Both the position numbers and the translations under genes were made by a program. A DNA stretch of 64,000 bases, from positions 124,001-188,000 of the forward strand of contig NZ_CYSP01000008.1 in the NCBI RefSeq assembly GCF_001298735.1. Direction: 5' to 3'. This DNA comes from Propionispora sp. 2/2-37 (GTDB lineage: Bacteria; Bacillota; Negativicutes; Propionisporales; Propionisporaceae). Positions within the stretch are counted from its first letter, which is position 1. The number at the start of each line of letters is the position of its first letter. The notes below the pieces were generated by a model. That model was not told the origin of the DNA, searched no databases, and saw only the letters and a program-made list of their open reading frames with translations. Below are positions 57,781 to 64,000 of this stretch, piece after piece.

Positions 57781-58698
57781 TTATAGTTTTGTGATGGCGA
57801 AAACAGCTTTCACCTGATGATTCTCAAAATTCACCAGCTGGTACTTGACACCGGCCGGAATGAAAAATGTATCTTCCGGATCCATAACGAAACTTTCCTG
57901 TAAATCCACCAGGTTTATGGTCATTGGCCCGTCAATACAATACAGGGCCGCATCACCGGCATGCGTATCCGGATCAGAACATCTGGGGCCGTACCCTCCG
58001 CCGTTCGGAAGAACGAATTCGCCAAAATGGCCATAATCATTGCTGGTAATAAACCGCATAAGCATGGGATGTTTGGTTCCATGAATATTATTCAGCTTTT
58101 CAAAATCCCTGACTCCATAAACGGCTCCGGTTTTTCTCGCCTCGTGAGGATCAACCGGCCACGCACCGATATCGTCCGTACAGCCCTGGCGCGAAATATC
58201 CGCTATTTTCCCTTTCATATTCGGAAGCTTGTCATTATTTGCGCCCTTATAATACTTAGTTTCCTCATCACTGGGGATAACAGCCGGCGGAATATTTTCA
58301 CTCCAGGCCTTGGGGGTAATGAAGTATAAAATTCTTGCTTTGGTATCGGAAAAGTTATGGCAGCAATGCCATGCCCCTTCCGGCATGAATAACCCTTCTC
58401 CGGTCTGCAGGTAAGCAAACTGGCCGTTGCCGCTCCGCTGTACCACCGGGCCGTTCAAAATATAATAGGACTCATCGCCGGGATGAATATCCAACGGAGC
58501 AAATACACCGCCCGGACCCAATTCATAAATTCCCAGCATAAAAGTATCGGTGGAAACCATCGTAAAGGTATTGTCACTGGTGAACGCGTTATCCGGCGGA
58601 TATAACGCGGTTGAATAATCACGTTTCCTAATTAGCATCGGTTTTTTATCCTTTGCTTCAAACGGAAATTTCTCTAGAATATCAACTAACTTTGCCAT
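57781..58698 (-). CDS. Bicupin protein of unknown function
   Basis: 305 residues folding as two cupin barrels. Domain 1 (~40-130): GPGGVFAPLDIHPGDESYYI with PEGAWHCCHN; domain 2 (~205-300): RCSDPDTHAGDAALYCIDG with FFIPAGVKYQ. His/Glu/Asp residues suitable for a metal are present in both. Not recognised as a characterised enzyme; bicupins include isomerases, decarboxylases and hydrolases. It lies 27 bases after the PTS IIC gene, so it belongs to the same pathway and may isomerise or hydrolyse the sugar intermediate. Confidence 0.7.
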   Translation of the reverse strand: MAKLVDILEKFPFEAKDKKPMLIRKRDYSTALYPPDNAFTSDNTFTMVSTDTFMLGIYELGPGGVFAPLDIHPGDESYYILNGPVVQRSGNGQFAYLQTGEGLFMPEGAWHCCHNFSDTKARILYFITPKAWSENIPPAVIPSDEETKYYKGANNDKLPNMKGKIADISRQGCTDDIGAWPVDPHEARKTGAVYGVRDFEKLNNIHGTKHPMLMRFITSNDYGHFGEFVLPNGGGYGPRCSDPDTHAGDAALYCIDGPMTINLVDLQESFVMDPEDTFFIPAGVKYQLVNFENHQVKAVFAITKL

Positions 58699-58725
58699 AA
58701 TAAAAGTCCTCCCGGTTTCATAAGA

Positions 58726-59748
58726 TTATTCTGCTGTCTTTGTCTTTTTGGCAAGGGACAAACAGGTCGCTGTAACCAATCCGCCACAGAGCAAAGCAAC
58801 TAAGAATAACAAAATATTGTTGGATAAGAAGAATACGAACAATCCGCCGTGCGGGGCATTCATGGTCAGGCCAAACAGATAAGATAAAGTAGCGCCAACA
58901 GCCGAACCTGCCATCAGAGAAGGAATAACGCGGAGCGGGTCGGCAGCGGCAAAGGGGATGGCAAATTCCGTAATCATACCAAAAGCACCGGCAAATAAAC
59001 CGGGAACCGCCGCCTTTTCATTAACCGTGAATTTCTGTTTTGCCGCCAGGCAGGCAATCGCAATTCCCAGCGGCGGTACCATGGAAGCAACAAAGTTAGC
59101 CGACATGGGCGCCCAGTTTCCGGCTTCCGCCGCAGCAAGCGCAAAAGCATAGGCAACCTTGTTACAAGGGCCGCCCATATCAAACGCCAACATACAGCCT
59201 TGAATAATTCCGAGAACAATTAAGCCGCCGCCCTGTAAACTTTTGAGGAAACTTTGCAAAACATGGTTTAACGTCGCAATAGGCCCTCCGAGGATGTATA
59301 CCATAAAAAGTCCCATAATCGAAACGCTTAATAAAGGAATGATTAACGTTGGCAGCAAGGAACGCAAAGAAGCCGGAAGGGGAATTTTTTTCAATTCATT
59401 GACAAGATAGCCGGCAAAAATACCCGCAATCAAAGCCCCTAAAAACCCGGCTCCCAGATAATCGGCCAACAAACCGCCAACCATACCGGCACATATCGCC
59501 GGCTTGTCCGCAATGGAATAAGCAACATAAGCGCCCAGCACCGGGGTCATTAACGCGAACGCTTTTTTCCCTACCCAAAACAGCGTGGAGGAGAAACTGC
59601 CAAACTCCTTGACCGACGTGGGAATATCATAGCCACCGATGGCAAACCCCAGAGCGATTAAGATCCCGCCTGAAATGACAAAAGGCAACATATAGGACAC
59701 CCCGGACAATAATGCCTCTTGTATCTCACGTAACTTTTCTTTCATCAT
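58726..59748 (-). CDS. PTS fructose-family IIC permease
   Basis: Membrane channel subunit, 340 residues and about nine helices. Family signatures are PFVISGGILIALGFAIGG, DMGGPCNKVAYAFA and GMITEFAIPFAAADPLRVIP; the last normally reads ITEGAIPF, so Gly is replaced by Phe here, which may alter the substrate. Together with the separate IIA and IIB it forms a complete system that phosphorylates the sugar as it enters, at C1 in known fructose systems. Confidence 0.9.
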   Translation of the reverse strand: MMKEKLREIQEALLSGVSYMLPFVISGGILIALGFAIGGYDIPTSVKEFGSFSSTLFWVGKKAFALMTPVLGAYVAYSIADKPAICAGMVGGLLADYLGAGFLGALIAGIFAGYLVNELKKIPLPASLRSLLPTLIIPLLSVSIMGLFMVYILGGPIATLNHVLQSFLKSLQGGGLIVLGIIQGCMLAFDMGGPCNKVAYAFALAAAEAGNWAPMSANFVASMVPPLGIAIACLAAKQKFTVNEKAAVPGLFAGAFGMITEFAIPFAAADPLRVIPSLMAGSAVGATLSYLFGLTMNAPHGGLFVFFLSNNILLFLVALLCGGLVTATCLSLAKKTKTAE

Positions 59749-59764
59749 CCATCATCTCTCCCCA

Positions 59765-60064
59765 TTATTTATTTTTAAAGATAATTGTTGGATCCTGAAT
59801 GACCTGATGCGGTGTGCATTTAAAAATTTTAGCGGTATAGTCGTCAAATCTTTCCTCCTTGCTTACTTTTACATCATTTGCAAATACGATCAGGTCAGCT
59901 GCCGCGATATCACTGCTGGAAAGTTTGTTTTCAATGCCTAATGCACCCTGACATTCTACCTTACAGTCGTAGCCTCGTTCTTTACATATTTTTTTTATGG
60001 CCTCTGCCGCCATATACGTATGCGCAACACCTGTCGCACAGGAAGTAACACCAATCACCTTCAT
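59765..60064 (-). CDS. PTS fructose-family IIB protein
   Basis: 99 residues. Phosphorylated Cys9 lies in GVTSCATGVAHTYMAAEAI, the exact fructose-IIB signature. It passes phosphate from the IIA to the sugar bound in IIC. Start behind GGAGG, 16 bases before the IIC gene. Confidence 0.92.
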   Translation of the reverse strand: MKVIGVTSCATGVAHTYMAAEAIKKICKERGYDCKVECQGALGIENKLSSSDIAAADLIVFANDVKVSKEERFDDYTAKIFKCTPHQVIQDPTIIFKNK

Positions 60065-60172
60065 TGTTTTTTCCTCCCTTACCGTATTTGTGTATCCGAC
60101 AGTTACCCCGACCCAAGCAGGCAGGGATTGATGACTTTATTTTGCGCAGCCATCAATCTTGCACCCTCTGGT

Positions 60173-60661
60173 TCAGCCTGCAATCTCCTGCTGACATGTT
60201 TTCACGATTGCAAGCAGCTCTTCATACGTTTCAACCTGTTCCAGCTTTTCGATGAATTCCCGGTGTGCCAGCAATCGTGCCAGGGAAGCCAAAACGCGCA
60301 AATGTTCATTAGAGCCCTCTTCCCCTTTGGAGACCGCCAGCATAAAAACATACCGTACATCTCCTTCTTCATCAAAAGACTGATAGCGGAACGGTTCTTT
60401 GCATCTGAGAAAACCAATTCCCGGCCTTATCACCGTTTCGCTCCGGCCATGCGGCAGGGCAATAAAATTCCCCATGAAGGTGGAGCCAATACTTTCTCTT
60501 TCTTCCAAAGATTTGATATATTCATCAGTATCTCTTATTACACCGGCCTTTTTAAACTGGCTGGCTAAGCAAGCAAACACCATTTGTTTGCTTGCCACAT
60601 TGCCAGCGTCCAGTATAACTGCCTCTTTAACTAAGACTTCTGCTAAATCAATCTGACTCAT
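60173..60661 (-). CDS. PTS fructose/mannitol-family IIA protein
   Basis: About 162 residues. The phosphorylated histidine is in IALPHGRSE (about His71). SKQMVFACLASQFKKAGV and EEGSNEHLRVLASLARLL are typical of the fructose-type/Ntr-like fold. The ATG at 60661 lies nine bases after AGGAG. A 108-base gap before the IIB gene holds no separate feature. Confidence 0.9.
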   Translation of the reverse strand: MSQIDLAEVLVKEAVILDAGNVASKQMVFACLASQFKKAGVIRDTDEYIKSLEERESIGSTFMGNFIALPHGRSETVIRPGIGFLRCKEPFRYQSFDEEGDVRYVFMLAVSKGEEGSNEHLRVLASLARLLAHREFIEKLEQVETYEELLAIVKTCQQEIAG

Positions 60662-60680
60662 ATACAAATTCTCCTGCCTT

Positions 60681-61550
60681 TTATTTGCCGTTTTTAAAGA
60701 CGGTCAACACGTCTTTGATATAGGTTTTCATAAAGTGATAAGCGTCCTCCTGGATTTCATGATAGAATGCATTGCCGTTCACTGCGTTTAATTTTTCATA
60801 AACATGCTTGCTGGTTGCTTTAGCCATATAGGAATAGTAATTAATCTTAGAGCATCCGGCACTGATCGCAGCCTGCACCTGAGCCGCATCAACACCGCTG
60901 CCGCCATGCATGACCACGCGGCAGTCCCTGGGCATCGCCGCCCGGATGGCTTTTACCCGGTCAATATCCAGCAAAGGTTCTTCCGCATAAATGCCATGCA
61001 TGGTCCCAAAACATACGGCCAATGCATCAATTCCGGTTCTTTCGGCAAATTCGGCCGCCTGAGCCGGGTCTGTGAAACTTTTGCGGATATCTTTACGGGT
61101 CAGCGGCTTACCGCCATGCGAATCTTCCTCCGTGCTGGACATGATCCCCAATTCAGCTTCTACCGTTAACCCCAAATTATGCGCAATTTTAGTAAACGAT
61201 TGTAATTTTGCAACATTTTCTTCAAACGGCAGGGCGCTGCAATCGTACATGATAGAAGAGAAACCGCACCGGATGGCTCTCATAATAAAGTTGTAATCGG
61301 TACCATGATCAAGATGCACACATACCGGCACTTTAGCGGCTTTGGCATATTCCACCATTTTAGGACCAATGCTTTCAATGGGAATTAACGGATCATGCAC
61401 TTCTGCGTGATCAATAATAATGGGAACATTCAGTTCCTCCGCCGCACCAATAATAGCCCGGATTGTTTCTACATTCGGTGTGTTAATGCAGCCAATCGCA
61501 TATTTTTTTTCTTCTGCATCTTTCAAGATTTCTTGCATGTTGACTAACAT
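60681..61550 (-). CDS. Class II ketose-phosphate aldolase
   Basis: 289 residues. Zinc-site motifs: VCVHLDHGTDY (about His83 and Asp82), EAELGIMSSTEEDSHGG, FGTMHGIYAEEP and VVMHGGSGVDAAQ. It belongs to the fructose/tagatose-bisphosphate aldolase family. The usual early ILQ.S.G motif is replaced by IIIDHAEVHDP, so the acceptor site differs from FbaA or GatY. It would yield dihydroxyacetone phosphate plus an aldehyde. Lies between the epimerase and the PTS genes. Confidence 0.88.
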   Translation of the reverse strand: MLVNMQEILKDAEEKKYAIGCINTPNVETIRAIIGAAEELNVPIIIDHAEVHDPLIPIESIGPKMVEYAKAAKVPVCVHLDHGTDYNFIMRAIRCGFSSIMYDCSALPFEENVAKLQSFTKIAHNLGLTVEAELGIMSSTEEDSHGGKPLTRKDIRKSFTDPAQAAEFAERTGIDALAVCFGTMHGIYAEEPLLDIDRVKAIRAAMPRDCRVVMHGGSGVDAAQVQAAISAGCSKINYYSYMAKATSKHVYEKLNAVNGNAFYHEIQEDAYHFMKTYIKDVLTVFKNGK

Positions 61551-61574
61551 GTCTGAATTCCCCCTAGTTTTTAT

Positions 61575-62429
61575 TTATAGTTCCTGAACAATTTTCTTCA
61601 GGTTAGCTAACCCCTTCACCGCCAATTCCTCGCCCGTATCGGCAAACTTTCTCCAAATCGCGCACTGGCCGTTCAATTCTTCAAAACTAGGATCAAATGA
61701 CTCAATCACACAGGGCCCTTCATAACCGATATGATTTAGAGCGGTAAAGAATTCTTTCCAGGGCACTAACCCGGTTCCCGGAATCCCCCGGTTATTCTCG
61801 CAAACATGGACATATCCGAGATACTCTTTACCGCAGGTTTCAACAGCTTCGGTATAACTTGTTTCTTCGCGGATCATATGGAAGCAATCCAGATGAACCG
61901 CCATGTTGCTTGTTCCCACAGCCTTGCAGTAGCGCACTCCCTCTTCGGCCGTATTGATGAAATGGGTCTCAAACCGATTCACCGGTTCAACACAAATTTT
62001 CAACTTCGGGTGTTTTTGTAATGCATATTCGGCCACGATACGCATACTGCTCACCGAATGCTCCCATTCCTTCTCGGTTTTGGGTTTTCCGGTTAAGCAA
62101 CCCCATCCGGCATAATTTACGCCACCGAGAATATCCGAGCCTAATTCCAAATTAATATCCACCAATTTTTTCAACGATTCGATCCCTTTTTGCCGGACAG
62201 CAGGCTCATCGGAAATAAGACTGTTTTTTGCATTTAAGGTTGTGCTGGTTACGGCTTTTAGTTTCGTCTTGGCCAATTCCTTTTTTACCTGCTGGACAGG
62301 AAATGTTTCCGGATGAGCAATGGCAAAGTCGATAGCTTCAAAACCCAGCTCTTCTGCCTTTTGGATGATCCACAGATCTTTTTCCTTAAATACTTCTGTC
62401 CAAATAAACGTGTCGACACCAAACTGCAT
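61575..62429 (-). CDS. Sugar 3-epimerase/isomerase (D-tagatose 3-epimerase-like TIM barrel)
   Basis: 284 residues of the AP-endonuclease-2 fold. Metal ligands fit the ketose 3-epimerases: Glu in CVEPVNRFETHF, Asp in HLDCFHM, the His of VHVCENNR and Glu in CVIESFDP. Known relatives act on psicose, tagatose or other ketoses, or on their phosphates. First gene of the minus-strand cluster behind GGGAGGG. It sets the expectation that the transported sugar is a rare ketose. Confidence 0.85.
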   Translation of the reverse strand: MQFGVDTFIWTEVFKEKDLWIIQKAEELGFEAIDFAIAHPETFPVQQVKKELAKTKLKAVTSTTLNAKNSLISDEPAVRQKGIESLKKLVDINLELGSDILGGVNYAGWGCLTGKPKTEKEWEHSVSSMRIVAEYALQKHPKLKICVEPVNRFETHFINTAEEGVRYCKAVGTSNMAVHLDCFHMIREETSYTEAVETCGKEYLGYVHVCENNRGIPGTGLVPWKEFFTALNHIGYEGPCVIESFDPSFEELNGQCAIWRKFADTGEELAVKGLANLKKIVQEL

Positions 62430-62466
62430 TTAAATTCCCTCCCATTGATATTAAATTTATAAATTT

Positions 62467-62520
62467 CGCTATTTTTTTTACAATGGAAATTTTCAGTCTT
62501 ATCAAAGTAAAAAAATAGCG
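62467..62520 (-). promoter_or_regulatory. Leader hairpin before the ketose operon
   Basis: Arms CGCTATTTTTTTTAC (62467-62481) and GTAAAAAAATAGCG (62507-62520), around 40 bases upstream of the epimerase start. May protect the messenger or act as a control hairpin. Confidence 0.5.
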
Positions 62521-62563
62521 GCCTTAGCTCTTAATTCATTTGCCTGCACATCGTCCGGATACA

Positions 62564-62581
62564 TATTTCATGCATGAAATA
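62564..62581. promoter_or_regulatory. 18-bp perfect palindrome, candidate DeoR operator
   Basis: TATTTCATGCATGAAATA, in the space between the DeoR gene and the operon, downstream of the operon promoter: a good position for repression. Confidence 0.55.
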
Positions 62582-62686
62582 AATATATCTTGGCAGCGAT
62601 AAGCCGGCTTCCAGCTAAAATCAATAAATCAATTTGTATTCCAACTTAAATCATTGTTTTTTCGCTACAAAACCAACTATAAGCAA

Positions 62687-62715
62687 ATTATATATCTTTA
62701 TTTAGTTGTTGTCAA
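62687..62715 (-). promoter_or_regulatory. Sigma-A promoter of the ketose operon
   Basis: Minus strand TTGACA (62710-62715), 17 bases, TATAAT (62687-62692): both hexamers perfect. Confidence 0.85.
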
Positions 62716-62746
62716 TTACAAAACCTAATTATTTTTCTTTTTTTAC

Positions 62747-62776
62747 TTGACTTAAAATCTTAATGCTATATATAAT
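62747..62776 (+). promoter_or_regulatory. Sigma-A promoter of the DeoR gene
   Basis: TTGACT (62747-62752), 18 bases, TATAAT (62771-62776), 32 bases before the TTG start. Confidence 0.78.
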
Positions 62777-62807
62777 TTGGATATAATCACAAATAGGGGA
62801 TGTTAAC

Positions 62808-63566
62808 TTGGCAAAGCCAATTAATAATGAGCGCCGAAATCAGATTGTCAACTATGTCATTACTAACGGTACCGCAACCGTAAATGAACTGTCCGAAAGA
62901 TTCAAGGTGTCAACCGAAACCATCCGCAAGGATCTTTCCTATCTGCACGAAAATAATATTCTAAGCAAGGGACATGGAACAGTTACTGCCGCCAGTTCCT
63001 ACCTGGAAAACGAATTCGCATTAAAAGAACAGGAAAGTCTGGATGCTAAAATTCACATCGCCCAAAGAGCGGCAACACAAGTTCCGCAAAACGGCGTTGT
63101 ATTTCTCGATTCGGGCACGACCGCTCTGCAGCTGGCCAAAATCTTAAATTTGAGAAATGACTTGATTATCGTTTCCAACTCGGCAATAGCCGCACAGGTA
63201 TTGTCAACTTCAGCGAATCAAATTTTGATTACCGGCGGTGAACTGCGCAAAAAAAGCTTTTCTTATGTCGGCAATTGGGCTTTACAGGCAATTAAGCAAA
63301 TTAAAATTGATATTGCCTTCCTTTCCTGCAGCGGCTTTCACGCTGACGGACCGTCAATCCACTCTTATCGTGAGCTGGAAATAAAACAGGCTATCATGAC
63401 AAGTGCAAAAAAAACAATTTTGATGGCCAACACTGGCAAAATCGGGAAAGAAAGCCTTTATCGCTATGCAACATTTTCCGCATTTGCTTTCATGATTACC
63501 GAAAGAAAATTATCGCCGGAAGAAAGAAAGCATTTCCCGGAGACATTAACCATCATGGATTACTAA
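62808..63566 (+). CDS. DeoR-family repressor of the ketose cluster
   Basis: 252 residues. N-terminal HTH: RRNQIVNYVITNGTATVNEL and RFKVSTETIRKDLSYLHENN. C-terminal sugar-phosphate sensor domain: GVVFLDSGTTALQLAKIL, LITGGELRKKSFSYVGNWAL and the AFLSCSGF segment. Starts with TTG seven bases after AGGGGA. Divergent from the operon, so control of the ketose genes by a phosphorylated intermediate is expected. Confidence 0.92.
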   Translation: MAKPINNERRNQIVNYVITNGTATVNELSERFKVSTETIRKDLSYLHENNILSKGHGTVTAASSYLENEFALKEQESLDAKIHIAQRAATQVPQNGVVFLDSGTTALQLAKILNLRNDLIIVSNSAIAAQVLSTSANQILITGGELRKKSFSYVGNWALQAIKQIKIDIAFLSCSGFHADGPSIHSYRELEIKQAIMTSAKKTILMANTGKIGKESLYRYATFSAFAFMITERKLSPEERKHFPETLTIMDY

Positions 63567-63614
63567 CCATCCGTTAACCGGGCATCAGCGCAAACTGTCC
63601 CCCATTGTCTCTGC

Positions 63615-63665
63615 AAAAAACAGAAAGGCTCTCCTTGAGGCATAAGGAGAGCCTTTCTGTTTTTT
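63615..63665 (+). terminator. Strong terminator after the DeoR gene
   Basis: Perfect 22-base arms (63615-63636 and 63644-63665) with T-run; it can also serve the opposite strand. Confidence 0.92.
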
Positions 63666-63790
63666 GTTTTTTATTTTGTCCTTACTTCGACCTTGCTCCT
63701 GCCTTTTTCTTGGCGGCAAGAAATCCTACGGCAAAATACAAACCGGATTCGGATTACTGCAGCCTTCTATGTAGAAAGCGTCGTTTTCCC

Positions 63791-64000
63791 TTACATTTTT
63801 CTGCCGTTCCGGCGAAGTTCGCGGAGTTTCCGGTAGAGTTCTTTTTCTCTTTCCGTTTCTGCCGGCAAGATATCAATACAAATGCGGAAGTACAGATCAC
63901 CAAATCCATTTTCTTTTGGCAATCCTTTGCCCTTAAGCCGAAGCTTTTGTCCGGTATGTGTACCCGATTGAATCTTTACCTGCACAGTACCATGGGGAGT
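63791..64000 (-). CDS. DnaJ/CbpA-family co-chaperone, C-terminal end (cut by window edge)
   Basis: The last 69 residues of a DnaJ-type protein. TPHGTVQVKIQSGTHTGQKL and LRLKGKGLPKENGFGDLYFR match the second C-terminal peptide-binding beta domain of DnaJ/CbpA, followed by a basic helix (ERELYRKL-like) to the end. The J domain lies beyond the window. It is convergent with the DeoR gene across the terminator. Confidence 0.82.
   Translation of the reverse strand, partial: TPHGTVQVKIQSGTHTGQKLRLKGKGLPKENGFGDLYFRICIDILPAETEREKELYRKLRELRRNGRKM

Overview
The window reads as chromosomal DNA of a diderm, spore-former-lineage Firmicute (Negativicutes, most likely a Sporomusa/Pelosinus-type anaerobe). 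The reasons are an outer-membrane porin carrying an N-terminal S-layer homology domain (50368-51666), Firmicute-type promoters and ribosome-binding sites, PTS systems with a LicT/BglG-type antiterminator, a pyruvate formate-lyase behind a ZTP (pfl) riboswitch, and an anaerobic sulfatase-maturating radical SAM enzyme. The genus is an inference.

Left part (1-19.1 kb), moderate GC and densely coded. A minus-strand catabolic operon (7668 to below 1) has an RpiR-type HTH protein lacking its sugar-binding domain, an M20 amidohydrolase, a TRZ/ATZ-type amidohydrolase, both subunits of an aconitase-X enzyme, a D-2-hydroxyacid dehydrogenase, a lipoprotein substrate-binding protein and urocanate hydratase (cut by the window edge). 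Next come the citrate synthase/aconitase/isocitrate dehydrogenase operon that makes 2-oxoglutarate, an L-2-hydroxyglutarate oxidase, a secreted PrcB-domain protein, ZTP riboswitch-pflB-pflA and a ferredoxin-like DUF362 protein.

Middle scar region (19.1-27.5 kb), AT-rich and full of wreckage. It holds a DUF2971 gene with an upstream amber codon, a membrane-anchored hypothetical, a serine-recombinase remnant, an EamA transporter, a broken B3/4 protein, an amino-acid-kinase fragment, a LysR gene, a truncated second copy of the DUF362 gene abutting a 64-bp repeat that also lies by the recombinase remnant, two tandem ribbon-helix-helix proteins and a truncated metallo-beta-lactamase-fold gene.

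From 27.7 to 38.6 kb: cyclopropane fatty acid synthase; an aspartate operon (racemase, DASS dicarboxylate transporter, aspartase, LysR); an AraC regulator with a sugar MFS transporter and a Gfo/Idh/MocA dehydrogenase.

From 38.6 to 55.2 kb is a glycoside-utilisation island: a lone PTS IIA(Lac/Cel), exported GH78 rhamnosidase, GH1 6-phospho-beta-glucosidase, exported esterase (plus a rearranged dead copy), anSME and exported sulfatase, SLH porin, beta-glucoside PTS and a LicT-type antiterminator. Two near-identical RAT-like RNA sites precede the regulator and the PTS gene. Both could compete with a hairpin that covers a Shine-Dalgarno sequence, and the regulator carries a frameshift at an A8 run.

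Right end (55.3-63.6 kb): a DeoR-controlled sugar cluster, divergent from its regulator, encodes a ketose 3-epimerase-like protein, class II aldolase, fructose-type PTS (IIA, IIB, IIC), an unknown bicupin, DhaK/DhaL-type kinase and a HAD phosphatase. This looks like an uncharacterised ketose pathway. The last bases hold the end of a DnaJ-family gene.
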